DNA of 64,000 nucleotides from Blautia wexlerae DSM 19850 (GTDB lineage: Bacteria > Bacillota > Clostridia > Lachnospirales > Lachnospiraceae). Position numbers and translations under genes: made by a program. The stretch lies in NCBI RefSeq assembly GCF_025148125.1, contig NZ_CP102267.1:2056501-2120500 (forward strand), written 5' to 3'. Positions 52,470 through 60,301 of this stretch are shown piece after piece; within the stretch, counting starts at the first letter, position 1, and every line of letters begins with the position of its first letter. Below the pieces are notes generated by a model, which was not told the origin of the DNA, ran no database searches, and was given only the letters and a program-made list of their open reading frames with translations.

Positions 52470-52853
52470 ATGCAGCGGCCACAAGAACCATTTAATTGTC
52501 CTGTAGAAGCGACATTATCTTTGATAGGTGGGAAATATAAACCGCTTATTCTTTGGCATTTAATGGATACCCCGCTTCATTATATGGAATTGCAACGACT
52601 TATTCCAAAAGCAACGGCTAAAATGCTTTCACAGCAGCTTCGTGATTTGGAAAACGATGGGATGGTATTAAGAGAAGTTATTCCTGAAAAACCGCCTAAA
52701 ACAATCTATTCTTTAACATCTTTTGGAAAAAGTATCATTCCTGTATTGGAAGCAATGTGCAGTTGGGGAGAGGGGTATTTGGAGAGCTTAGATATACAGA
52801 ACTCTTGTGCCTCATCCAAGCAACAATGCTCATTAGGAGATGAAACAGTATGA
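52470..52853 (+). CDS. HxlR-family transcriptional regulator
   Basis: A 127-residue winged-helix regulator: CPVEATLSLIGGKYKPLILW, LQRLIPKATAKMLSQQLRDL, GMVLREVIPEKPPKTIYSLT. The conserved N-terminal Cys can be a redox sensor in this family; further cysteines lie in the tail (SCASSKQQC). It is divergent from the nitroreductase gene. Its stop overlaps the response regulator start as ATGA, so it is also tied to the next operon. Confidence 0.9.
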   Translation: MQRPQEPFNCPVEATLSLIGGKYKPLILWHLMDTPLHYMELQRLIPKATAKMLSQQLRDLENDGMVLREVIPEKPPKTIYSLTSFGKSIIPVLEAMCSWGEGYLESLDIQNSCASSKQQCSLGDETV

Positions 52854-53518
52854 ATAAAATCATTATTATTGAAGATGATATAGCCATTTGCAATATGATT
52901 AAAAAATTCTTGGAAAATAACAAATATAGTGTTCAATATGCTTTAAATGGTATAGAAGGAATACATTTATGCAAATCTTTTGTTCCGGACTTGATAATAC
53001 TTGACATTATGTTGCCAGGGCTGAATGGGGATGATGTATTACAGAAATTGCGAAAATTCACAAACGCTCCTGTTATTGTTGTATCAGCAAAAACAATGGT
53101 TCAGACAAAAATAGAATTATTAAAAATGGGTGCAGATGACTATATGACAAAACCGTTCGATTTGTATGAGCTTCTTGCACGTATTGAGGCAAATTTAAAA
53201 CGGACTGTCGATAATCCTTATCAAAATAATAATACTTTGGTATACAAAGATATAAAGATCAATAACTCTTTGGTTTATATAAACGGAGTATTAGTACCAT
53301 TTACATCAACAGAATTGAGCATTTTAAAATTGCTACTGCAATATCCTCAGAAAATATTTTCAAAACAAAATTTATATGAATCTATTTGGAATGAACCTTA
53401 TGCTTATGATGACGATACAATCAATACCCATATTAGTCATATTCGTAAGAAAATTAAATCAATTACAAATGAAGATTATATACAAACTATTTGGGGGATT
53501 GGATATAAAATGAAATAA
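52850..53518 (+). CDS. OmpR-family response regulator
   Basis: A 222-residue regulator: IIIIEDDIAICNMIKKFL, phospho-acceptor in DLIILDIMLPGLNGDD, DDYMTKPFDLYELLARIE, and winged-helix FTSTELSILKLLLQYPQ, DDDTINTHISHIRKKIK. It is translationally coupled to the HxlR gene. The cognate kinase is probably the gene at 55334, downstream of the ABC genes. Confidence 0.92.
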   Translation: MNKIIIIEDDIAICNMIKKFLENNKYSVQYALNGIEGIHLCKSFVPDLIILDIMLPGLNGDDVLQKLRKFTNAPVIVVSAKTMVQTKIELLKMGADDYMTKPFDLYELLARIEANLKRTVDNPYQNNNTLVYKDIKINNSLVYINGVLVPFTSTELSILKLLLQYPQKIFSKQNLYESIWNEPYAYDDDTINTHISHIRKKIKSITNEDYIQTIWGIGYKMK

Positions 53519-53575
53519 TCTTTAGATTTTCTTTAGAGTTATCATATATAGTGGCATGGAAAGGAGTTGTTTAGG

Positions 53576-54493
53576 ATGACAAAATTTATATGCGAAACAA
53601 AAAACCTGAGCAAAAAATATAAAGATTTCTATGCTTTAAAAAATGTAAACTTAACTATTCCAAAAGGCGAAATATATGGACTTGTGGGTGAAAATGGAGC
53701 AGGAAAAACAACGCTAATCAGATTATTGACAGGTCTTAATTTTAAAAGTGAAGGAGAAATTATTCTATTTGGGCATAATGATAATCTTCAATATGAACGA
53801 TCAAAAATCGGGTGTACGATTGAAATGCCGGCACTATATAAAGATATGACTGCTTCACAAAATTTGGAAGTGCAAAGAATACAGAGAGGTATTCCGAATA
53901 AAAACTGCATTGCTGATACTTTAGAATTGATTGGCTTATCGAACGCAGGTAAAAAAAGAGTAGCGAATTTTTCATTAGGGATGAAACAACGGCTTGCACT
54001 GGGCGTTGCATTATTAGGTGAGCCAGAATTTTTAATATTGGATGAACCTGTCAACGGACTTGATCCTACGGGAATTATCGAATTAAGGGGACTTCTTAAA
54101 AAATTAGTGAAAGAACGAGAAACCACCATTTTAATATCCAGCCATATATTAAGCGAATTGCATCAGCTCGCCACTTGTTATGGCTTTCTTCATAAGGGAG
54201 AGCTTTTGAAACAAATTTCTGCTCAAAAATTGAATGAAGAATGTAAACGGCATATTTGTTTGAAAACAGATAATATACAGAAAACCACTCTCATATTAGA
54301 GCAAAAAGCTAATATTAAAAACTATTCCGTTTATCCAGACAATTCTATTCGGATTTATGATTGTTTAGATAATGTAAGAATGATTTCCAAATTACTAACC
54401 GACAATGAAATCATCATTGATGAAATCTCTGTTCAGGGAGAAGATTTGGAAACATACTTTGAAAATCTAATAGGGGGTAGAAAAAATGTATAA
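53576..54493 (+). CDS. ABC transporter ATPase (lantibiotic-immunity type)
   Basis: A 305-residue ATPase: Walker A GENGAGKTTLIRLL, signature FSLGMKQRLALGVAL, Walker B FLILDEPVNGLDP, H-loop LISSHILSEL. The long C-terminal part is typical of bacitracin- or lantibiotic-immunity ATPases (BcrA/NukF type). ATG at 53576 follows AAAGGAG at 10 nt; TTG at 53567 is too close. It overlaps the permease by 8 nt. Confidence 0.92.
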   Translation: MTKFICETKNLSKKYKDFYALKNVNLTIPKGEIYGLVGENGAGKTTLIRLLTGLNFKSEGEIILFGHNDNLQYERSKIGCTIEMPALYKDMTASQNLEVQRIQRGIPNKNCIADTLELIGLSNAGKKRVANFSLGMKQRLALGVALLGEPEFLILDEPVNGLDPTGIIELRGLLKKLVKERETTILISSHILSELHQLATCYGFLHKGELLKQISAQKLNEECKRHICLKTDNIQKTTLILEQKANIKNYSVYPDNSIRIYDCLDNVRMISKLLTDNEIIIDEISVQGEDLETYFENLIGGRKNV

Positions 54494-55307
54494 TCAAATA
54501 CGGGCAGAATTTTATAAATTATTTCATACAAAGGCGCTATATCTAACATTTGCATTGATTTTAGCTGTTTTTGGGATCTTTTCCATAGGAGGTCAGCAAC
54601 AATTTGTAGCATCTAGTTCCAGCGTAGATGAAACATGGAAGATAGGAGAAACCGTAGGATTTCTTGCTCGTGCATATAGTGATCAGGTACATCCAATGAT
54701 TGAAGAAATTATAAGGACTGCCACGTCTTATACGGTATTTTTCTGGCTGATTGTTCTTATATTTTCTGTTGTTTTCTTTTCCAGAGAATATACAGATTCA
54801 ACGATTAAAATTGCGATTGCAAGTGGACAAAGCCGACTAAAATTCTTTATTGCAAAGTATATCGTGATTACGGTTACTAGCATCATTTTATATTTTTCAT
54901 TTATTATGGTTGCCTTTATAATTGAATGTACAAAATACAATGTTCCGATACAATTACTTCCAATGTTGAAAATTGCAGGGCTAAATTGCATGGTTATGGG
55001 AGCCTTTATCGGTATTACACTCATGCTGTGTGTGATATTTAAGCATACAGCTATTGTGGTAGGAACTATGTCGTTATTTACTTTTAGCGGACCTCTTATT
55101 TATATGATGACATGGGATAATATGTCTGCTCAATCGTGGAGAGTTCTAACGTACTTAAAAATCAATCCGATGTATTATTGGATGAATACGTGTTCTTATA
55201 ATATGATAAATCATTTAGAAATCAATATCTTACTTTATTTTGTAGGAACTGTAATTATTACATTCCTGGTGTCAGCATTGATATTGAGAAAACAAGAAAT
55301 ACGCTAA
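54486..55307 (+). CDS. ABC-2 permease (lantibiotic-immunity type)
   Basis: A 273-residue protein with six membrane segments (for example YLTFALILAVFGIFSIGG, VFFWLIVLIFSVVFFSREYT, ILLYFVGTVIITFLVSALIL). FFSREYTDSTIKIAIASGQS is the typical loop of the BcrB/NukE-like family. It forms an exporter with the ATPase. Confidence 0.87.
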   Translation: MYNQIRAEFYKLFHTKALYLTFALILAVFGIFSIGGQQQFVASSSSVDETWKIGETVGFLARAYSDQVHPMIEEIIRTATSYTVFFWLIVLIFSVVFFSREYTDSTIKIAIASGQSRLKFFIAKYIVITVTSIILYFSFIMVAFIIECTKYNVPIQLLPMLKIAGLNCMVMGAFIGITLMLCVIFKHTAIVVGTMSLFTFSGPLIYMMTWDNMSAQSWRVLTYLKINPMYYWMNTCSYNMINHLEINILLYFVGTVIITFLVSALILRKQEIR

Positions 55308-55333
55308 ATACAACAGAAAGGGGAAATGCGGAT

Positions 55334-56203
55334 ATGCTCTATTTTTTATTGATTTGTTTTATATTCATATTAGCATGTTCCCTTTTTTCTATTACTAGAA
55401 CAATTCGCAATATAAATAAGCAGATAAAGGAAAAACGAAAAATAAGAGTATCTTTATCAAATAGAGATATTGAGGAGTTAGCTTATGCGATCAATCAAAA
55501 AGATACCCTGCATAAGAAACTGCAAGTTCAAATTAGGCAAGAAGAAGAACAGTTAAAGCAATCTATATCTAATATAAGCCATGATCTAAGAACCCCATTA
55601 ACATCTATACAGGGTTATCTTACACTTTTACAAGAATGTGAAGATAAACAGGAGCAAGACCAATATATTGAAATCATTAAAGCAAAAACAGATTATCTCA
55701 CAGATCTGGTGCAAGAATTTTATGATTTATCTGTGGTAGAAAATGAGCAGTTTGATGTTGAATGTGAGAAGGTTGATATAAATAGAATTGTTACAGATTG
55801 CTTAATTGAAAAGTATTATGAATTTGGGGAAATCCAGCCGATTATTCAAACAGAAAAATCTCCGGTGTGGATATATGGCAATAATCTTGTCTGTAAACGT
55901 ATTATCGAAAATTTAATTACAAATGCAATCCGTTATGCTGATAACTATATTGAAGTATCCATTAACCAGGAAGGCGTGTTCATGATTAAAAATTCAACGC
56001 AATCCCTTGATGAGATGGATATAAATTTATTATTCAGCAAGTTTTATACCGCTGATAAGTCACGCACCAAAGGTGGTTCCGGTTTGGGATTGTATATTGT
56101 AAAAGAATTACTGAAAAAAATCAATGGTAAAATTGAAAATGTCTGTTACAAAGAAAATATTTTGCTTATTGAAATCCGATTTTCCATGTATAGTAATTCT
56201 TAA
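55334..56203 (+). CDS. sensor histidine kinase
   Basis: A 289-residue kinase with one N-terminal membrane helix (LLICFIFILACSLFSI), no extracellular domain, His box SNISHDLRTPLTSIQGYL, and HATPase motifs (IENLITNAIRYAD, KGGSGLGLYIVKELL). It is presumably the partner of the regulator at 52850 and regulates the ABC pair between them. Confidence 0.9.
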   Translation: MLYFLLICFIFILACSLFSITRTIRNINKQIKEKRKIRVSLSNRDIEELAYAINQKDTLHKKLQVQIRQEEEQLKQSISNISHDLRTPLTSIQGYLTLLQECEDKQEQDQYIEIIKAKTDYLTDLVQEFYDLSVVENEQFDVECEKVDINRIVTDCLIEKYYEFGEIQPIIQTEKSPVWIYGNNLVCKRIIENLITNAIRYADNYIEVSINQEGVFMIKNSTQSLDEMDINLLFSKFYTADKSRTKGGSGLGLYIVKELLKKINGKIENVCYKENILLIEIRFSMYSNS

Positions 56204-56389
56204 TTTTATTTGATAGACAGGAAAATATAGTATAAGTGATGCGATGGGTGAAGTGTAGACAGAATGATGTAAAAAATGTAGAAGCGTAACATCATATAAA
56301 AGGGTTATTGCATTTCTCACATTTTTTGCATAGAATGTAATTAGAAAGGCTATGCATCAGCGGTAGGGTGCCACCTAAAATCTGATACG
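56204..56389 (+). other. AT-rich upstream part of the structured leader
   Basis: No gene. Two further hairpin candidates: ATGATGT/ACATCAT (about 56264-56295) and ATCAG/CTGAT (56356-56386) around GGTAGGGTGCCACC. Together with the 43-nt repeats they suggest a structured 5' leader for the hydrolase gene. Confidence 0.4.
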
Positions 56390-56482
56390 TTTTCCGAACG
56401 AAGGTGTCGGAGGTTGTCAGGCAACGGAAAAACCTGTTATTTTCCAGACGTAGGTGCGGGAGGTTGGCAGACAACGGAAAAA
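56390..56482 (+). repeat. tandem pair of 43-nt structured repeats
   Basis: Two copies, 56390-56432 and 56440-56482 (period 50 nt), match in about 35 of 43 positions. Each starts TTTTCC and ends GGAAAAA (a 6-bp stem), and has an inner GTTG[TG]CAG[GA]CAAC hairpin and a conserved ACG[AT]AGGTG. It resembles a tandem RNA aptamer or protein-binding site; no known riboswitch class was recognised. Confidence 0.6.
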
Positions 56483-56572
56483 GCAACCATGAGAAGGGAA
56501 TGTTTAGTGCTGCGGCATGGACAGTCCATTTTCTAAATCTTACAAGATTAAAATTGAAAGAGGAAAAATTAA

Positions 56573-57196
56573 ATGAAATACATATTTTTGCATGGACTTG
56601 GACAAGTGCCTTCAGATTGGGAAACTACAATTAAGAGATTAGATTTGGGGGTGGATGTTGACTGTCCTAATTTATCTGATTGGCTTTCAGGAAAAGAAGC
56701 TAGCTATTTGAATTTATATCATGCACTGGAGAGTTATTGTGAACAGCAAGAAGGACCTCTGCATTTATGCGGTCTTTCATTGGGGGGAATCCTTACTTTA
56801 CATTATGCATTGGAACATGCAGAGAAAGTAGCCTCTCTGGTATTAATTGGTACGCAATATATCATGCCGAAGCGGTTATTGAAATTTCAGAATATGATAT
56901 TTCACCTTATGCCAAACAGGAGTTTTCGCAAAATGGGATTTGGAAAAAAAGATTTTATCAGTCTATCCAAATCCATGATGGATTTAGATTTTCAAAAAGA
57001 TTTAGAAAAAATAAATTGCAGGGTACTTGTGTTATGTGGCGAAAAGGATAAGGTAAATATGTCTGCTACCATAGAATTGAAACAGCAGATCAATCATGCA
57101 GAATTAAAGATTATTCCTCACGCCGGTCATGAAATAAATAAAGATAATCCGGTTGAATTAAGAAAGATTCTCAGTAATTTTTATAGATGTGAATGA
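56573..57196 (+). CDS. alpha/beta hydrolase
   Basis: A 207-residue hydrolase: oxyanion region LHGLGQVPSDW, nucleophile elbow LCGLSLGGIL (Ser), Asp in LVLCGEKDKVN, His in PHAGHEINKDN. It is a small carboxylesterase-like enzyme; substrate unknown. Preceded by a structured leader with tandem repeats. Confidence 0.88.
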   Translation: MKYIFLHGLGQVPSDWETTIKRLDLGVDVDCPNLSDWLSGKEASYLNLYHALESYCEQQEGPLHLCGLSLGGILTLHYALEHAEKVASLVLIGTQYIMPKRLLKFQNMIFHLMPNRSFRKMGFGKKDFISLSKSMMDLDFQKDLEKINCRVLVLCGEKDKVNMSATIELKQQINHAELKIIPHAGHEINKDNPVELRKILSNFYRCE

Positions 57197-57267
57197 TGTT
57201 AAATTGAAACAGGCGGATAAGAATGTAGAGGTTCAGTAATGAATTTGACGTTGGAGGTATTCTATAT

Positions 57268-57687
57268 ATGGATGAGAGAGAAAAAATGATCCGATTATGG
57301 TTTTCCATGTGGCTGGAAAAGAAGGATTTGGGAATTGATGATATTTTTGCAGAAAACGTGATTTATACAGAAAGTTGGGGACCATGTTATCGCAATCGTG
57401 AAATAGTAAAACATTGGTTTCAGGAATGGAATACGAGAGGAAGCGTGATTGCATGGGATATTAAACAGTTTTTTCACAAAGAAAATCAGACAGTAGTAGA
57501 ATGGTATTTTAAAAATGTGATGGATAATGGAGATATAGAAGAATTTGATGGAATCTCTTTAATTGAATGGACGTTAGAGAATAAAATCCAATCCTTGAAG
57601 GAATTTGGTTGTAATCTTCATAACTATAATCCGTACCAAAGGAGTGATATGCCTCAATTTAGAGAAGAAAAAATTAATTGGTTCTAA
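57268..57687 (+). CDS. SnoaL/NTF2-like protein
   Basis: A 139-residue protein: FSMWLEKKDLGIDDIFAENV, YTESWGPCYRNREIVKHW, TVVEWYFKNVMDNGDIEEFD, the cone-shaped NTF2-like fold typical of SnoaL_2-type proteins. It may bind or convert a small polar ligand. GGAGG precedes the ATG. Confidence 0.75.
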   Translation: MDEREKMIRLWFSMWLEKKDLGIDDIFAENVIYTESWGPCYRNREIVKHWFQEWNTRGSVIAWDIKQFFHKENQTVVEWYFKNVMDNGDIEEFDGISLIEWTLENKIQSLKEFGCNLHNYNPYQRSDMPQFREEKINWF

Positions 57688-57727
57688 ATTTTAAGCAAGC
57701 GGTATAAAGTGATCTTAGTAAGTGATG

Positions 57728-57761
57728 AGAAGGTGTGTGGTGACATGCATCTTCTTTTTTG
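57728..57761 (+). terminator. intrinsic terminator
   Basis: AGAAGGTGTGTG pairs with CATGCATCTTCT (12 bp with wobbles) around GTGA, followed by six Ts. Confidence 0.75.
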
Positions 57762-57816
57762 CGTTACAAAAGATTTTAAGATTTCAAAAAGAAAATCATA
57801 ATTTTTTCGATATGTA

Positions 57817-57845
57817 ACATTTCTAGGACATTTCTGTTGTAAAAT
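57817..57845 (+). promoter_or_regulatory. direct-repeat promoter of the regulator operon
   Basis: ACATTTCT occurs at 57817-57824 and 57828-57835, 11 bp apart, and a TAAAAT -10 lies at 57840-57845. The same spacing and sequence occur at 62949-62977. Confidence 0.65.
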
Positions 57846-57888
57846 AAGAATTAAAACTATAGCAAAATTGTCGTAAAGGATGAAAAGA

Positions 57889-58578
57889 ATGAAACAAATT
57901 TTAATTGTAGAAGATGATGAACTTTTGAATAAAATGTTAGTTTACAACTTACAGTCAGAATCCTATGGGATTGTTTCTGTGGAAACGGTAAAAGAAGCCA
58001 TGGAAGTACTAAAAAGCCAGCAGTTTGATTTGGTCCTATTGGATATTAACCTTCCGGATGGAAATGGATATGCGATTGCAAAAACAATCCGGGAAAAATA
58101 TTGTGATACCATTGTAATTTTTCTGACTGCTAATGATAGGGAAAGTGATGAGATCCGGGGATATGAACTTGGAGCAGTAGATTATATTACAAAACCTTTT
58201 TCAATCAATTTTCTACAGAGAAAAGTAGAAAATGTACTGCGTATGATGCGGCATCATGTATCTATACAGGATGTCTTTGATGATGGCAGGCTGTTTTTAA
58301 ATTTTGCAGAGCAGACGGCTATGCTAAACGGGAAACCATTAACCTTATCTACCTTGGAATTTCGGATGCTGAACCTGTTCTGCCAGAACCGCAATCGTGT
58401 ATTAACAAGAAAGCAGTTGTTGGAAAAAATATGGGACTGCACAGAGAATTATGTGGACGAGCATACGTTGACGACAACGTTAAGCCGCATCCGGGGAAAG
58501 ATTGAAACAAATGGAACAGTATATATCAAAACGGTGTATGGCATGGGATACAAATGGACCGGAGGTGAACCAGCATGA
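57889..58578 (+). CDS. OmpR-family response regulator
   Basis: A 229-residue regulator: ILIVEDDELLNKMLVYNL, LVLLDINLPDGNGYAIAK (phospho-Asp), VDYITKPFSINFL, and winged helix LSTLEFRMLNLFCQNRN, DEHTLTTTLSRIRGKIE. ATG at 57889, with AAAGG 9 nt upstream, is preferred to 57880. Overlaps the kinase as ATGA. Likely binds the direct repeats upstream of itself. Confidence 0.91.
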   Translation: MKQILIVEDDELLNKMLVYNLQSESYGIVSVETVKEAMEVLKSQQFDLVLLDINLPDGNGYAIAKTIREKYCDTIVIFLTANDRESDEIRGYELGAVDYITKPFSINFLQRKVENVLRMMRHHVSIQDVFDDGRLFLNFAEQTAMLNGKPLTLSTLEFRMLNLFCQNRNRVLTRKQLLEKIWDCTENYVDEHTLTTTLSRIRGKIETNGTVYIKTVYGMGYKWTGGEPA

Positions 58579-59603
58579 TAGGAAAGAAAATCTCTGTAAA
58601 AAAGATGTTTTTTTGGCTGACTTCTGGAATGGCACTTTCAATGACAGCAATCATATTGGTCTCATTCTTTCTGACAAAACATATCGTAGTGTTATGGGTT
58701 GGTCTGGCATTAATAGTCTGTGCAACACTGTGGATGCTTTTTATGGTACAACTGTTGGGGATGAGATTGTCAAATTTTACTTCTGAATTGTGCCAGATCC
58801 TTGACGACATGATGAACCGTAGTCAAGAGCCTGAAAATGTATCAGACAGGGAGACGATTTTTGCCCGTATCCATCATCGTCTGGTGCGTCTGTATAATAT
58901 CCTGCAGGAAAGTAACCGGAAGGTAGAAGCAGAAAGGCAGGAATTACAGTCCTTGGTGTCAGATATTTCCCATCAGGTCAGGACTCCGGTAAGCAACATG
59001 AAAATGATTGTAGATACACTTTTGACAAAATCCCTGGAAGAACAGGAGCGGAATGAGTTTCTTAAAAGTGTAAGAGGCCAGATCAATAAGCTGGATTTTT
59101 TAATACAGGCATTAGTCAAAACCTCCCGTTTGGAAACCGGGGTGATTCAATTAGAAAAAGAAGATCATTTCATATATGATACTTTAGCGCAAGCTATGAG
59201 TGGAATCTTATATTCTGCAGAACAAAAAAAGATCCATGTATCAGTGGAATGTCCGGAGGATGTGAGTGTGTCCCATGACAGTAAGTGGACAGAAGAAGCG
59301 ATTTTTAATCTGTTGGACAATGCGGTAAAATATACCCCGACAGGAGGAAGCATCCATGTGTCTGTAGCGCAATGGGAAATGTATGTGGAGATAAAAGTAT
59401 CCGATACCGGAAAAGGAATTTCAGAGAGCAATCAGGCATCTATTTTCAAGAGGTTTTACCGGGAAGAAGAGATTCATAATCAGCCGGGTGTTGGGATCGG
59501 TCTTTATCTGACCAGGGAAATTGTGACACAGCAGGGCGGCTACGTTACGGTGGAATCACAGGTTGGAAAGGGGTCAGCATTTTCTATTTTTCTGCCGAGA
59601 TAA
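58575..59603 (+). CDS. sensor histidine kinase
   Basis: A 342-residue kinase: two membrane helices (GMALSMTAIILVSFFLT, IVVLWVGLALIVCATLWML) with a very short loop, a coiled linker, His box VSDISHQVRTPVSNMKMIV, and HATPase (FNLLDNAVKYTPTGG, GVGIGLYLTREI). It belongs with the regulator upstream and the ABC genes downstream. Confidence 0.92.
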   Translation: MIGKKISVKKMFFWLTSGMALSMTAIILVSFFLTKHIVVLWVGLALIVCATLWMLFMVQLLGMRLSNFTSELCQILDDMMNRSQEPENVSDRETIFARIHHRLVRLYNILQESNRKVEAERQELQSLVSDISHQVRTPVSNMKMIVDTLLTKSLEEQERNEFLKSVRGQINKLDFLIQALVKTSRLETGVIQLEKEDHFIYDTLAQAMSGILYSAEQKKIHVSVECPEDVSVSHDSKWTEEAIFNLLDNAVKYTPTGGSIHVSVAQWEMYVEIKVSDTGKGISESNQASIFKRFYREEEIHNQPGVGIGLYLTREIVTQQGGYVTVESQVGKGSAFSIFLPR

Positions 59604-59623
59604 AGAAATATATGGAGGATACT

Positions 59624-60301
59624 ATGGCAGCTGTAAAATTAGTTTCACTTACAAAAGAATATCAAAATGGAGAAAATTATATAAGAGCCGTTGATGATGT
59701 ATCCTTTTCCATAAAAGAGGGAGAGTTTATTGCAGTCATTGGTGCTTCCGGAAGCGGAAAGTCAACCCTGATAAATTTGATCAGCGGATTGGAAAAGCCA
59801 ACCCATGGATGTGTTTATGTGCATGATGTAAATTTGACGCAATTATCTTTAGAAGAACAGATATCTTTTCGTAGATGGCACATTGGTGTTGTTTTTCAAA
59901 AATATAATCTGATTCCTGCTATGAATGTGTTTGAGAATATCGTGCTTCCGGCAAAATTACTGGAGAGGACAGTAGATGAAAAAGAGGTTTTCCATTTGGC
60001 AAAAACTCTGGGGATCGAAGAGAAGCTCTTTCAGATGCCGGATGAGTTATCGGGAGGACAACAACAAAGAGCTGCCATTGCCAGAGCTGTCTACGCCCAT
60101 CCTACCATTCTGTTGGGGGATGAGTTGACGGGAAATCTGGATTCCAGAACCAGCGTCTCTGTTATGGAACTGTTAAAAAAGATCAGCAGGCAATATCAGC
60201 AGACCATGCTTGTGGTTACCCATGATGAAAAAATCGCTGCCATGGCAGATCGGATCATCCGCATGAAAGACGGAAGGGTGGTGGAAGATGAAAGACTATG
60301 A
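59624..60301 (+). CDS. ABC ATPase of a FtsX-type exporter
   Basis: A 225-residue LolD/MacB-type ATPase: Walker A GASGSGKSTLIN, VVFQKYNLIPAMNV, LSGGQQQRAAIARAVY, ILLGDELTGNLDSR, MLVVTHDEKIAAMA. The Walker B glutamate is present (GDELTG). ATG at 59624 follows GGAGG; an in-frame ATG at 59612 is inside it. Overlaps the permease gene by 14 nt. Confidence 0.93.
   Translation: MAAVKLVSLTKEYQNGENYIRAVDDVSFSIKEGEFIAVIGASGSGKSTLINLISGLEKPTHGCVYVHDVNLTQLSLEEQISFRRWHIGVVFQKYNLIPAMNVFENIVLPAKLLERTVDEKEVFHLAKTLGIEEKLFQMPDELSGGQQQRAAIARAVYAHPTILLGDELTGNLDSRTSVSVMELLKKISRQYQQTMLVVTHDEKIAAMADRIIRMKDGRVVEDERL

Noticed and set aside
56404..56634. A 76-residue open frame covering the tandem 43-nt repeats.
   Set aside because: It has no ribosome site, contains the structured repeats, and runs into the hydrolase gene in another frame.
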